A stretch of DNA of 43,909 bases from Prevotella sp. (GCA_017615355.1 JAGAAJ010000132.1:1-43909), one strand, 5' to 3'; shown: positions 8,200 to 17,114, counted from the first letter of the stretch. Program-made: numbers and translations. Notes: generated from the letters alone by a model not told the origin.

Positions 8200-9009
8200 A
8201 TGAAGAGTATTCTTGAAGGAAGGCCCGCATTGAAGGCCGAGATTGAGAAGATAGCCGAAGTGGCAGGCTACCTGTGGCAGAACGGGTGGGCCGAGCGCAA
8301 CGGCGGCAACATCACCGTAAACATCACCGAATATGTAGATGACGACATCAAGGCAATGCCTGCCATCAGCGACGTGAAGCAGATTGGTATCACCCTGCCC
8401 GCCTTGAAGGGCTGCTACTTCTATTGCAAAGGCACGGGCAAGCGTATGCGCGACCTGGCCCGCTGGCCCATGCAAAACGGCAGCGTTATCCGCATCCTCG
8501 ACGATTGCGCCTCCTATGTCATCATTGCCGACGAGGCCGTCATGCCTACGAGCGAATTGCCCAGCCATCTCATCGTCCACGCCAAGCAGATAGAGAAGGG
8601 CACGGGCTACAAGGCCACCGTCCACACCCATCCCATCGAGCTGGTGGCCATGAGCCATAAGCGCGAGTTCCTGGGCAAGGATGTGCTGACACGCATCCTC
8701 TGGTCGATGATTCCCGAGACGAAGGCCTTCTGTCCCTTAGGCCTGGGCATCGTGCCCTACACCCTGCCGGGCAGCAACGAGCTGGCTGAGGCCACGCTGA
8801 AGGAGCTCGAGGACTACGACGTGGTGATGTGGGAGAAGCATGGCGTCTTCGCCAAGGGCACCGACGTGATGGATGCCTTCGACCAGATCGACGTGCTCTC
8901 GAAGAGTGCCAAGATCTACATCGATGCCCGTTGCATGGGCTTCGAGCCCGAGGGCATGAGCGACGAGCAGATGGCCGAGATGACGCGTGCCTTCAACCTG
9001 CCCCGATAA
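8200..9009 (+). CDS. rhaD: Rhamnulose-1-phosphate aldolase RhaD
   Basis: Zinc-dependent class II aldolase that splits L-rhamnulose 1-phosphate into dihydroxyacetone phosphate and L-lactaldehyde. The 269-residue sequence has the family's N-terminal WAERNGGN segment, the zinc-site HTHP (about residues 145-148) and a second His in MWEKHGVF near residue 212, in the expected order. I set the start at the ATG at 8200, which gives MKSILEGRPAL, the usual family length and correct spacing to the -7 element; the frame extends further upstream but only into AT-rich leader. No other rhamnose gene (rhaA, rhaB, rhaT) is in the window, so the gene appears detached from an operon. A strong terminator follows. 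Confidence 0.93.
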   Translation: MKSILEGRPALKAEIEKIAEVAGYLWQNGWAERNGGNITVNITEYVDDDIKAMPAISDVKQIGITLPALKGCYFYCKGTGKRMRDLARWPMQNGSVIRILDDCASYVIIADEAVMPTSELPSHLIVHAKQIEKGTGYKATVHTHPIELVAMSHKREFLGKDVLTRILWSMIPETKAFCPLGLGIVPYTLPGSNELAEATLKELEDYDVVMWEKHGVFAKGTDVMDAFDQIDVLSKSAKIYIDARCMGFEPEGMSDEQMAEMTRAFNLPR

Positions 9010-9054
9010 ATTGAAAAAACAACTACTGACTACATATATCTTAGAAAATGGTTG

Positions 9055-9088
9055 GGCTCCCGCTGCTGTGAAGCAGTAGGAGCCTTTT
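9055..9088 (+). terminator. Rho-independent terminator after rhaD
   Basis: GGCTCC (9055-9060) pairs with GGAGCC (9079-9084) and CTGCT (9063-9067) with AGCAG (9072-9076) around a GTGA loop. Four T follow at 9085-9088. It is 46 bases past the rhaD stop. Confidence 0.85.
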
Positions 9089-9154
9089 GCGTGATGGGTA
9101 GCGATTCGCTAGTAAAAAAAGTGCGAAATAATTTCCTGATTCAAAATCTTTTCG

Positions 9155-9162
9155 TATCTTTG
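9155..9162 (+). promoter_or_regulatory. -7 element TATCTTTG for the MNT-HEPN pair
   Basis: TATCTTTG has TTTC at 9132-9135 nineteen bases upstream, close to the TTTG -33 element. It stands 20 bp before the ATG at 9182. Confidence 0.6.
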
Positions 9163-9181
9163 CCAATGAAATGTGAAGAGT

Positions 9182-9496
9182 ATGAATAAGGCTGCAGTAA
9201 TAAGTAACATTAAGGAGATAGCCGGCAAGACACTGCCGGCCAGAAGTTCGTTGTTGCTTTATGGCTCAAGAGCCCGTGGCGACAACCGTCCAGACAGCGA
9301 CTGGGATTTGCTGATATTGTTAGACAAGCCAAGCCTGACATTCAAGGATTATGACTACGGCTATCCGTTTAGTGAGCTGGGATGGGAAATTGATGAGGAG
9401 ATTAATGCGCAGGTCTATTCTAAGAAGGAATGGGCCAAATATCAGTTTACTCCATTCTACAAGAATGTTGAACACGATAAAATAGTACTAATATGA
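9182..9496 (+). CDS. MNT-type nucleotidyltransferase, MntA-like antitoxin
   Basis: A 104-residue minimal nucleotidyltransferase. The catalytic signature GS-x10-D-x-D is complete: Gly28-Ser29, then Asp40 and Asp42 in SDWDLLI. In characterised MntA-HepT modules the nucleotidyltransferase adds AMP to the HEPN toxin and silences it; that role here is inferred from the motif and the partner gene. The ATG at 9182 gives MNKAAVISN; an in-frame GTG at 9173 is the alternative. The last four bases (ATGA at 9493-9496) overlap the start of the HEPN gene, implying translational coupling. The pair sits in an AT-richer accessory block. Confidence 0.87.
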   Translation: MNKAAVISNIKEIAGKTLPARSSLLLYGSRARGDNRPDSDWDLLILLDKPSLTFKDYDYGYPFSELGWEIDEEINAQVYSKKEWAKYQFTPFYKNVEHDKIVLI

Positions 9497-9897
9497 GCCT
9501 GACAAACGAAGATCGGCAGACTTTGGTTCTGCGTGAACTGAAAAAGGCCCATGAAGCCTATGAGGATATAGAAATCTTGAAGGCGTCTGAGCGTTGGAAC
9601 GGTGCGGCCAATCGCCTCTACTATTCTGTATTTCATGCTGTCAATGCATTGTTCATCAGCGATGGCTTGGAGGCTGGTCGTCATAAGAGTTCCCACTCTC
9701 TTTTCAGCATGCATTACGTTAAAACGGGTGTGTTACCAATAGACTATGGCCGCCTGTACAATAATCTCCAAAAACTGCGTGAAAAAAGTGACTACAACTG
9801 TTTTTTCGATGTGTCAAAACAGGATATTGAAGACGGTATCACCATCGCTGCAGACTTCATTAAGGCAATAGAAAAACTTATTAGCGAGAAGAAATAG
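9493..9897 (+). CDS. HEPN-domain protein, HepT-like toxin partner
   Basis: A 134-residue all-helical HEPN-family protein. The segment AANRLYYSVFHAVNALF holds the Rx4-6H signature as Arg41-x6-His48, the putative RNase active site. In studied MntA-HepT modules the HEPN protein is a ribonuclease toxin neutralised by AMPylation of a tyrosine near the motif. The two tyrosines directly after Arg41 are obvious candidates, but that is inference. The start overlaps the MNT stop by ATGA. Many such pairs are of unknown function, so toxin activity should be treated as probable only. Confidence 0.83.
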   Translation: MSLTNEDRQTLVLRELKKAHEAYEDIEILKASERWNGAANRLYYSVFHAVNALFISDGLEAGRHKSSHSLFSMHYVKTGVLPIDYGRLYNNLQKLREKSDYNCFFDVSKQDIEDGITIAADFIKAIEKLISEKK

Positions 9898-9966
9898 TAA
9901 CAAACAAAATGTTGAACACTTAAAACCGGAAATGCCTATGGGCTGAGATAATTTTTCAAGACATAT

Positions 9967-10147
9967 ACGTTGAAGCGTCCGCTTTGATTCTTGCTCTCCC
10001 CGAAATCGCCAAATTTCACAAGAGCATACAAGAGTAAAGTTGACGGTTCGCGCCTGATGGCGTGGGCCTTTACTCGTTTAAGTATGCGATGGTGTTTGGC
10101 GATACCTGGGAGAACGTAAGCGAAGTAATTGCTCACGTTTTCTTTTT
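9967..10147 (+). ncRNA. Long multi-segment fold-back element ending in a terminator-like hairpin
   Basis: A series of nested complementary segments converges on a TGAT loop at 10055-10058: CGCGCC/GGCGTG (10049-10054 with 10059-10064, one G-T pair), GAGTAAAG/CTTTACTC (10032-10039 with 10068-10075), GCATAC/GTATGC (10024-10029 with 10082-10087), ATCGCCAAA/TTTGGCGAT (10005-10013 with 10095-10103), TCTCCC/GGGAGA (9995-10000 with 10108-10113) and CGCTT/AAGCG (9980-9984 with 10118-10122). A second hairpin pairs ACGTAAGC (10114-10121) with GCTCACGT (10131-10138; one mismatch) and runs into TTTTCTTTTT. Its left arm overlaps the outermost stem, so the two cannot form together at the base. It could be a small RNA, a leader attenuator for the next gene or a mobile fold-back element. 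I do not recognise a named family. Confidence 0.55.
10114..10147 (+). terminator. Terminator-like hairpin before the BspA-like gene
   Basis: ACGTAAGC and GCTCACGT form seven of eight pairs around a nine-base loop, followed directly by TTTTCTTTTT. It ends about 35 bp before the BspA-like ATG, so it could end the MNT-HEPN transcript, end a small RNA, or attenuate transcription into the next gene. Confidence 0.65.
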
Positions 10148-10181
10148 GTATATTATAAACAACTAAAAAATGACTATAAAT

Positions 10182-13100
10182 ATGAAAAAAACATTTGCCA
10201 TATTCGTGCTAACCCTACTTATGAGTATGCTTGGAGCAAAGGGGTTTGCCTATGATGCCAAGATTGACGGTATCTATTACAACTTTTCAGGAACTAACGC
10301 GACAGTTACTTGTCGTTATAATAATGCCTACGATAACAGGAATGCTTATTCTGGTAATGTTGTTATTCCTGAGTCCGTCACATACAATGGAGCGACTTAC
10401 ACCGTAACGAGCATCAGCAGCTATGCGTTTAATGGATGCTCTGGCCTGACAAGTGTCACCATTTCGAACTCAGTAACGAGCATCGGTGAATATGCGTTCT
10501 ATGGTTGCTCCGGCCTGACAAGCATCACCATACCTTACTCCGTGACGAGCATCGGTGAATATGCGTTCTATGATTGCTTCGGCCTGACAAGCGTGAATGT
10601 ATCTGTTTCTGACAAATCTGCTTTCTGTAATAATTCTGTTGTGGGTTTAATTGCTTCATATATTAATAAGCCAGTCCATTTAATTGATGAAAATGGAAAA
10701 GAGATAACAGAATATGTAATTCCTGATGATGTAACGAGCATCGGAGACCGTGCGTTCTATAACTGCTCCGGCCTGACAAGCATCACCATACCTTACTCCG
10801 TGACGAGCATTGGTGAATATGCGTTCTTTGGTTGCTCCAGCCTGACAAGCGTGAATGTATCTGTTACTGACAAATCTGCTTTCTGTAATAATTCTGTTGT
10901 GGGTTTAATTGCTTCATATATTAAAAAGTCAGTCCATTTAATTGATGAAAATGGAAATGAGATAACAGAATATGTAATTCCTGATGATGTAACGAGCATA
11001 GGAAACGGTGCGTTTTATCGTTGCTCCAGCCTGACAAGCATCACCATTCCAAACTCAGTAACGAGCATCGGCTATGATGCGTTCTCTGATTGCTCCGACC
11101 TGAACTTTGTCACGATTCCAAATAGCGTGACGAGCATAGGAAGCAATGCGTTCTATGGAACATCATTGAAAACGTTTATTATTGGTTCGGGGGTATTGAG
11201 TATTGGATCAAATGCTTTTTCAACTCGCCCTGTCAAGACTATTTGGTTAACCAACACCCCACCTCAAAATTATAAGAGTGCCGAGGGAACTGTCAACTAT
11301 GTTGCCAACAATCTATATAGTGGCCTTAGCAATTTGAAAGAATACAAATTTCTCAGTTCTATGTTTGATGTGGATGGCGTGAAATATGTTCCAGTAAGTC
11401 CTTCTGATCGCACTTGCGATGCTATTGACTGTGCGTACGACGAGTCAACTAAAGAAGTGAATATCAACGCTTCAGTGTCATACAAAGGGATTGCAATGAA
11501 TGTACTGAACGTGATGCCCTATTCATTCTGCGGTAACAATTATCTACAGAAAGTCAGTCTCGATGTTGCTGGGAATATAGGTAAGTATAATTTCTATGGC
11601 AACCCCAATCTTCAGACCGCTATCTTGGGTAAAAAAATCACTGGCATTGATGAATATGCTTTCAGTGGATGTACAAAACTAGAAGGTATCGTTGTGCCTG
11701 ACTCAGTTATGGCCATTAGCCAATATGCTTTTAGTGGTTGTTCAAGTATGAAATCAGTCAGTATAGGAAACAGCACAGAGTCGATAAAGAACAACGCCTT
11801 CCAAAACTGTTATGCCTTGCCCCGTATCACTATCCCCGGAACAGTTGGCTATATTGGTGATTATAGCTTTAGTGGATGTAGTAGTTTGAAAGAGGTTATT
11901 ATGGCCAATAGAAAGAATGGTCTAAAGACTATTTCTTTCGATGACTGGAATGTAAATACATACGCATCAATGGTAATAGATTTTGCTGTAGGCGACACTT
12001 TGTCATTCAATTATCAAGTGTCAAATGGAAGGCTAGGCATTTATACCTCTTACGAGAACGATTCATATTATGGTAATGGGACTTTTAAGAAAGATTTCTC
12101 GTACTCAGGAGAAGTAGTTCTTATTTTCGAGCCAAATTATTCTTCCTCAGCATCTTGTAGCATTACCGACGTGAAATTAACAAAAGGTGATATTCTGACA
12201 CTGGGCTCGAACGGCAAAAAACCACTCTTTGAAGATTGTCCGCTTGATTCTGTGTATATTGGTCGCAACATTTTGTACAATAAAATCAGCAATTATGGTT
12301 ACTCTCCTTTCTATCGCAACACATCGCTGCGTTCTGTGGTGATTACTGACAAGGAGGAAGAAATATCTGATAATGAGTTCTATGGTTGTACCAATCTGCA
12401 GAACGTAAAGATAGGCGATGGTGTGACGGCGATAGGCAACTGGGCTTTCTCTGGCTGTTCCGGCCTTCAGAACTTCGCTTTCGGTGCTCAGGTAAAGACC
12501 ATTGGCCAGGAGGCTTTCTCTGACTGTACTAACGTAATGGCCATCATCAGCAAAGCTCAGACACCACCCATCTGTGACTCACAGGCTTTGGACGACATCA
12601 ATAAATGGTCGTGTATGCTCAATGTTCCTACAGGATGCAAGGAGAGCTATGCGGCAGCCGACCAGTGGAAGGACTTCTTCTTTGTTGAGGAAGGTGAAGG
12701 CGGCGGTGACACTCCATTCAATCCCGATGACAAGAAATGTGCCAAGCCAACCATCAGTTACAATGAGGGCGAATTGTCGTTCGCTTCTGAAACCGAAGGA
12801 GTTGAGTTCGTTTCGACCATTTCCGATAGTGACGTTTCTTCATATCATACCAACAGCATACTATTAGGCGTTACCTATCACATCACCGTTTATGCCACCA
12901 AGCCAAGCTATGAAAACTCAGAGACGGCTACTGCCACACTCTGTTGGATAGACGTGGATCCAAGGACAGAGGGCATAGAGAATGGCATAGCCAGTATTCC
13001 CGCCCATGCTGTGCTGATACAAAGTAACGGCAACATCCTAGACATTCAGGGTTTAGAGGAAGGCACTCCTATCAGCATCTTTAACACCGCAGGCCAGCTA

Positions 13101-13214
13101 GTAGGGTTGGCAAAAGCGTCAGCAGGCATCACTAGCATCAGCACGACACTTAGCAAGGGCGAGGTTGGCATCGTTAAGATTTGCGAAAAGGCCGTGAAGG
13201 TGATTATAAAATAG
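10182..13214 (+). CDS. BspA-like leucine-rich-repeat surface protein with probable T9SS sorting tail
   Basis: About 1,010 residues. A signal peptide ([23 protein letters not shown]) is followed by many LRR_5/BspA-type repeats of the form VTSIGxxAFxGCSxLTSITIPxSV. A non-LRR segment follows (about residues 570-680), then more repeats. The C-terminal module (from about 12955) ends in [20 protein letters not shown] and a closing VKVIIK, resembling a T9SS type A sorting domain. BspA proteins of oral Bacteroidetes bind host or matrix proteins; the ligand here is unknown. Two near-identical 258-bp units lie in tandem at about 10511-11026. I prefer the ATG at 10182 because it starts the signal peptide; the ATG at 10170 is possible. 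It is a plausible cargo of the PorP-GldKLMN system encoded later. Confidence 0.88.
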   Translation: MKKTFAIFVLTLLMSMLGAKGFAYDAKIDGIYYNFSGTNATVTCRYNNAYDNRNAYSGNVVIPESVTYNGATYTVTSISSYAFNGCSGLTSVTISNSVTSIGEYAFYGCSGLTSITIPYSVTSIGEYAFYDCFGLTSVNVSVSDKSAFCNNSVVGLIASYINKPVHLIDENGKEITEYVIPDDVTSIGDRAFYNCSGLTSITIPYSVTSIGEYAFFGCSSLTSVNVSVTDKSAFCNNSVVGLIASYIKKSVHLIDENGNEITEYVIPDDVTSIGNGAFYRCSSLTSITIPNSVTSIGYDAFSDCSDLNFVTIPNSVTSIGSNAFYGTSLKTFIIGSGVLSIGSNAFSTRPVKTIWLTNTPPQNYKSAEGTVNYVANNLYSGLSNLKEYKFLSSMFDVDGVKYVPVSPSDRTCDAIDCAYDESTKEVNINASVSYKGIAMNVLNVMPYSFCGNNYLQKVSLDVAGNIGKYNFYGNPNLQTAILGKKITGIDEYAFSGCTKLEGIVVPDSVMAISQYAFSGCSSMKSVSIGNSTESIKNNAFQNCYALPRITIPGTVGYIGDYSFSGCSSLKEVIMANRKNGLKTISFDDWNVNTYASMVIDFAVGDTLSFNYQVSNGRLGIYTSYENDSYYGNGTFKKDFSYSGEVVLIFEPNYSSSASCSITDVKLTKGDILTLGSNGKKPLFEDCPLDSVYIGRNILYNKISNYGYSPFYRNTSLRSVVITDKEEEISDNEFYGCTNLQNVKIGDGVTAIGNWAFSGCSGLQNFAFGAQVKTIGQEAFSDCTNVMAIISKAQTPPICDSQALDDINKWSCMLNVPTGCKESYAAADQWKDFFFVEEGEGGGDTPFNPDDKKCAKPTISYNEGELSFASETEGVEFVSTISDSDVSSYHTNSILLGVTYHITVYATKPSYENSETATATLCWIDVDPRTEGIENGIASIPAHAVLIQSNGNILDIQGLEEGTPISIFNTAGQLVGLAKASAGITSISTTLSKGEVGIVKICEKAVKVIIK
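10511..11026 (+). repeat. 258-bp tandem duplication inside the BspA-like gene
   Basis: Two copies with a period of exactly 258 bp (86 codons) are nearly identical in DNA. For example, GCGTGAATGTATCTGTT occurs at 10591 and again at 10849, and the segment encoding [17 protein letters not shown] recurs. Low divergence points to a recent expansion. Confidence 0.85.
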
Positions 13215-13332
13215 CATCTTCAATTGCCTTGCAATGATATCCTCGGAATTCCTTTGTGAGTTCCGGTGATTTTGGTACTATATTTAGATTGACGATTGCC
13301 ATTGGCACCTTGTTCTTGGCTTCCAATTTCAT
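13204..13332 (-). CDS. Possible 42-residue ORF opposite the BspA-like 3' end
   Basis: An ATG at 13332 (- strand) opens a frame starting [15 protein letters not shown] and ending at TAA 13204-13206. The composition is protein-like (mixed Lys/Glu with hydrophobics), yet I recognise no family and see no clear promoter. It overlaps the last 11 bases of the BspA-like gene. It may be a gene remnant or chance. Confidence 0.25.
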   Translation of the reverse strand: MKLEAKNKVPMAIVNLNIVPKSPELTKEFRGYHCKAIEDAIL

Positions 13333-13372
13333 TATTATCCTGCAAACTCATATCCATATCAATTTTATTTCG

Positions 13373-13380
13373 TATCTTTG
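13373..13380 (+). promoter_or_regulatory. -7 element TATCTTTG for the KAP NTPase gene
   Basis: TATCTTTG lies 26 bp before the ATG at 13406. No clear TTTG is at the -33 distance, so only the -7 half is supported. Confidence 0.5.
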
Positions 13381-13405
13381 CCACAAATTCTAATCAAATT
13401 GATAT

Positions 13406-15865
13406 ATGAAAAAGATTGTACTCTACCCCATATACATTGCCACACTCCTGGCCCTGCTCTATTTCGACAAGGTGCTCAGTCTTATCCTGTCTGCCATCAA
13501 CTATGCCTGTGCACCCATCAAATGCAGCGGAATTCTCCTTCTTGGCTTTGGTATTGCCATCATTATTCTCATTGAATCTCTTCGTTATAAGCGAGATACG
13601 AACAAACCTTATCGTAAACCACAAGTTACAGAAACCTTTCCGCTATATAACGATCAGCCCAACAACGATGACACATATGGCCGAGATTCTTCCGCCAGGC
13701 TACTTATTTCAAAAATCTTCTCTACATTCAATGCTGAGAAAGATAAAGGATCCGAAGGTTCTCTTGTCATCAACATCAACGAAGCCTATGGCTACGGCAA
13801 GACTACATTTCTTAAAATCCTTGAGCATGAGTTGCAGTCCAGCCATGCAGGCGAATACTATCTCATCAACTACCGCCCGTGGCTTTGCGATTCCGAAAAA
13901 GCCATTATCCGTGAATTATTCACTCTTCTCAGAAACAGCATTGGGATTGCTGGCATCAGGGATGACATACAAGATTATCTCTACATGCTCCTGCTACAGT
14001 CTGAGCAGATAACCCCCTCTGAAATCAAACCATTCTATGTGCTCATGCCCAGAAAACTAAAAAGCAAGACACTTCAAGAACTACATGACGACATAAAGGA
14101 CAAACTAAAAGAAATTGAGCATCCCATCATCATTACCATCGATGATGTTGACCGCCTTCACGAAAAGGAACTTGTAGCCGTACTGAAACTCATTCGCGAC
14201 ACTGCCGACTTCCCTAACATCTTTTACATCTTAGCTGCCGACGATGCTCACCTTGAAGTTATGCTCAAACGTCAAGGCATTGAGCAGCCTCATCTATTCT
14301 TGCAAAAGTTTTTCAATCTCGACTATCTCCTGCCAGCACATGAGAACGTGCCTACACAAGCGCTTAAGAATGAGATGGAGAGAGTTCTGAAAATCTACGG
14401 TTATTCCCCCAAGGATGTCAGTTCATCAATAAACCGACTAAGCCATCTTCTTTATCTCAGCAAGGTTTTTACAAACATGCGCGTCGTATATCGCTTCCTA
14501 AATATCTATACATCCTCGCTCGACCTCTTAAAATCAAACAATAATATAAAACTCATTGACCCTTATGAGCTATTCTGTCTGACCATCATCAGGTACCTCA
14601 GCACCAAGACATACAAAATCCTCAGAGAGCGTAATGATGAGTTCTTAGAAGTCGACAGTAACCATCTGGATGCACGGTATCGACTCAAGAAAGAAATTAA
14701 CCTTGAATATATCAAACGACAGGAGGAAATGGATTTCCATTTTGAAGAACAACAATATAAGAATGATCCTCAAAATAATGAAAAGCCTCAAAGGCCAAAG
14801 CCTAAATCTGAGGGATTAACCATAGAATCTGCTATCCAACAGACGGATGTGACAAGCGACCAGATAGCATTCTTCCTACTCGACCATCTTTTCGGAAGCA
14901 CAACTTATCTTGATGAGCATAGTATTTGCCGCTGCAATACCTATTTTATCTATTTCTCGGGCAAGGTTGAATCCGACAAACTAACAACGGCCCAAACTAT
15001 TGACATCCTTAAAATGAACGTAAACGATTATGAGAAGCAAATGGAGATACTGTTTGTTGAAGGTAAAGGCACTGCCTTCATGAGCAATTTCGACTATGCA
15101 TACAAAAAGTCAGACATTTCAAGAGAATATGCCATGAAAAAGGCATATATCTATCTCGAAAAGAAATACTACCATACAGAAGACATACATCACGAAATCT
15201 TTGAAACATTCGAAAACTACATAAACAGCGATACTCAGCCCTTCATGAACTTCCTCTATGGCCTATATGGCAATAATCATAATCCCAATATTGAAAGGCA
15301 CCTTAGGGATGTTGAAAAGCAACTGGAAGAATTCTGCATGAAAGAAGATAATATACACATGCTCGTTTTAGCCTTTTATGAGTTCTCCCGGCGTTTAAGT
15401 GATTTCTGCTTCGGAAGACAATTTATTTCGAAAATGCTTGGAGTTTTGGCAGATAGGATCATTACAGAACGCATGGAAGGTAAAACCTATTCCCAAGTTA
15501 AAGAACCTACTTACGACACGATATACCTACTGAGGGATGAATTCTCGACCAAAGATCAATGGATGAGCAAGTTTGAAGCATTCCTTTGCAAAGATGCCTC
15601 GTATATGAAGCAATGGTTAGGTAGTACTATTCGTTTCTATTCAGATGGCCGCTTTGATTGGAACAATAGGCATCGTAATGCAATAATCGGCGAAGGATTC
15701 AATTCAAGTGAAGCAATGCTTGACTCCTTGAAACAAAAACACCCCGACTTCTCAGAAACAATCGAGGATTTAAAACACCTGCAACACTACACCTCTCTAA
15801 GAGAACAAGAGTCTATGGGGTCCACATTTATTCAAATGGCTCGTGATGTTCAAGATAATAGCTGA
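13406..15865 (+). CDS. Membrane-anchored KAP-family P-loop NTPase
   Basis: An 819-residue protein. Two hydrophobic segments at about residues 5-30 and 41-57 suggest an N-terminal membrane hairpin. The NTPase domain has a Walker A-like NEAYGYGKTT (Lys132; the first Gly of the usual GxxxxGK is replaced by Glu126) and Walker B IIITIDDVDRL (Asp246-Asp247). The family segment DFPNIFYILAADDAHLE follows. The C-terminal 450 residues are charged and helical, with no domain I recognise. KAP NTPases are frequent in mobile and defence loci (PifA of plasmid F excludes phage T7), so a conflict role is plausible but inferred. It is AT-richer than the flanking housekeeping genes and lies near an MNT-HEPN module. 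Confidence 0.82.
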   Translation: MKKIVLYPIYIATLLALLYFDKVLSLILSAINYACAPIKCSGILLLGFGIAIIILIESLRYKRDTNKPYRKPQVTETFPLYNDQPNNDDTYGRDSSARLLISKIFSTFNAEKDKGSEGSLVININEAYGYGKTTFLKILEHELQSSHAGEYYLINYRPWLCDSEKAIIRELFTLLRNSIGIAGIRDDIQDYLYMLLLQSEQITPSEIKPFYVLMPRKLKSKTLQELHDDIKDKLKEIEHPIIITIDDVDRLHEKELVAVLKLIRDTADFPNIFYILAADDAHLEVMLKRQGIEQPHLFLQKFFNLDYLLPAHENVPTQALKNEMERVLKIYGYSPKDVSSSINRLSHLLYLSKVFTNMRVVYRFLNIYTSSLDLLKSNNNIKLIDPYELFCLTIIRYLSTKTYKILRERNDEFLEVDSNHLDARYRLKKEINLEYIKRQEEMDFHFEEQQYKNDPQNNEKPQRPKPKSEGLTIESAIQQTDVTSDQIAFFLLDHLFGSTTYLDEHSICRCNTYFIYFSGKVESDKLTTAQTIDILKMNVNDYEKQMEILFVEGKGTAFMSNFDYAYKKSDISREYAMKKAYIYLEKKYYHTEDIHHEIFETFENYINSDTQPFMNFLYGLYGNNHNPNIERHLRDVEKQLEEFCMKEDNIHMLVLAFYEFSRRLSDFCFGRQFISKMLGVLADRIITERMEGKTYSQVKEPTYDTIYLLRDEFSTKDQWMSKFEAFLCKDASYMKQWLGSTIRFYSDGRFDWNNRHRNAIIGEGFNSSEAMLDSLKQKHPDFSETIEDLKHLQHYTSLREQESMGSTFIQMARDVQDNS

Positions 15866-15925
15866 TAGTTTTTGTTTATAATACCCTACACATACGGGTT
15901 CATGAGATCAGTGGGCTTATAGTAT

Positions 15926-16087
15926 ATGGGCCGAAACATCTATGGCATTAGTAAGACTGAGAAAGATACGGTGGCGATGAATGGAAGAGATTATTACTTC
16001 AATCATCTGGAAAAGATAGATGAAAAAAAGTATAATGCCGATAAACACAGGCTGTTCACCCACTTTTTGAGGGTGTCACAAGGGTGA
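15926..16087 (+). CDS. Possible 53-residue ORF, MGRNIYGISKTEKDTVAM...
   Basis: An ATG-initiated frame with a polar, protein-like composition (GRDYYFNHLEKIDEKKYN) ends at TGA 16085-16087 within a hairpin. I cannot assign a family. It may be a small gene or a remnant of a longer accessory gene. Confidence 0.3.
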   Translation: MGRNIYGISKTEKDTVAMNGRDYYFNHLEKIDEKKYNADKHRLFTHFLRVSQG

Positions 16088-16286
16088 CACGCTTACTGAC
16101 GCATTTCAAGCGGCTGCAAAAAAGTCGTAAGGACCTCCTGACGATTCTAAGGCGTTGACTTAGCGTTGAATTCTCGAGAGAAATTGATGCTAAAGAGGCT
16201 CCGCAGATTTTTGGGGGGGGGCTCCAAAATTTCGTGGGGAGCCTCCGGAGGAATTTTCGGAATGGGGAAAATATCCTGCTGATAGC

Positions 16287-16317
16287 TTTGGTATTCTGGA
16301 AATAATGCTTAAATTTG
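16287..16317 (+). promoter_or_regulatory. Bacteroidetes-type promoter for nudC
   Basis: TTTG at 16287-16290, 19 bp, then TAAATTTG at 16310-16317 match both halves of the consensus, 20 bp before the first ATG at 16338. Confidence 0.75.
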
Positions 16318-16337
16318 CAGCGTAGAAGAGATTTTTA

Positions 16338-17114
16338 ATGATGAAGAGATATTATTTTGTGTTCTGCAAGGACAGCCTGATGTTGGAGGAACAGGCTGAC
16401 GGCACGTGCACGGTGCCCTGCTGCGAGGAGCCGCCCACGGAGGTGAAACCTTGGACGACGATGCTCAGCGTCACACCTATGGATGATGGCACGGAGGTGA
16501 GAACTTACGCCATCGACGCCATTCCCACATCACCATCCACCATCATCCCCTTGCGGCAGAGCTATTACAAGCTGCCTTGGGAGCTCTATCTGAAGGCGGG
16601 CAAGTGCGCCGAGCTGCTCTACTGGGACCAGAATACGAAGTTTTGCGGCGTCTGCGGCGCACCGATGAAGCTGCACACCGCCATCTCGAAACGCTGCGAG
16701 AACTGCGGCAAGGAGATATGGCCGCAGGTGGCGCCTGCCGTCATTGTGCGCATCACTCGTGGCGATGATGAGATTCTGATGGCCCGCGCCCGCAACTTCC
16801 GCGGCGACTTCTATGGCCTTATCGCCGGCTTCGTCGAGACGGGCGAGACGCTGGAGGAGGCTGTCGTTCGCGAGGTGAAGGAGGAAACGGGCCTGGAAGT
16901 AAAAAACATCCGCTACTTCGACTCGCAGCCCTGGCCCTATCCCAGCGGAGTGATGGTGGGCTTCACGGCTGACTATGCCGGAGGACAGATTCACATCCAG
17001 CACGAGGAGCTGCAGAACGTGGCGTGGTTTCATCGCGACCATCTGCCCAAACTGCCTGAGAAACTGTCTATCGCCCGCCGTCTGATTGACGACTGGCTGG
17101 GGGAAGAATGTTGA
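16338..17114 (+). CDS. nudC: NAD(H) pyrophosphatase / deNADding enzyme NudC
   Basis: Nudix hydrolase that cleaves NADH to NMNH and AMP and, in E. coli, removes NAD caps from RNA. The 258-residue sequence shows a four-Cys zinc ribbon (Cys103, 106, 120, 123), a complete Nudix box from Gly164 (GFVETGETLEEAVVREVKEE), and the NudC-specific SQPWPYPSG motif at residues 196-204. Two adjacent ATGs (16338, 16341) are possible starts. It has its own promoter and heads a run with prmC, recX and comF, separated from prmC by about 110 bp of tandem repeat words. Confidence 0.95.
   Translation: MMKRYYFVFCKDSLMLEEQADGTCTVPCCEEPPTEVKPWTTMLSVTPMDDGTEVRTYAIDAIPTSPSTIIPLRQSYYKLPWELYLKAGKCAELLYWDQNTKFCGVCGAPMKLHTAISKRCENCGKEIWPQVAPAVIVRITRGDDEILMARARNFRGDFYGLIAGFVETGETLEEAVVREVKEETGLEVKNIRYFDSQPWPYPSGVMVGFTADYAGGQIHIQHEELQNVAWFHRDHLPKLPEKLSIARRLIDDWLGEEC

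Larger units (their letters stand above)
15866..16337. other. 472-bp gap with hairpin, G-tract and small ORF
   Basis: No conventional gene is recognised. The stretch holds a doubtful 53-codon ORF (15926-16087), a hairpin GTGTCAC/GTGACAC (16073-16079 with 16084-16090) at the end of that ORF, a nine-G run at 16213-16221 bracketed by GAGGCTCC (16195-16202) and GGAGCCTC (16238-16245), and the nudC promoter. I saw no tRNA. Confidence 0.6.

Noticed and set aside
9936-10136. 66-codon frame on the - strand within the fold-back element
   Set aside because: The DNA is better explained by nested complementary arms and a terminator-like hairpin. The peptide resembles no family, and an open frame could arise by chance in a palindrome.
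10430-11150. CRISPR-like periodicity
   Set aside because: The regular repeats are in frame and encode LRR_5 units of the BspA-like protein.
15866-16337. tRNA or other structural RNA in the gap before nudC
   Set aside because: I found no cloverleaf or CCA-type acceptor pattern; only a short hairpin and a G-tract.
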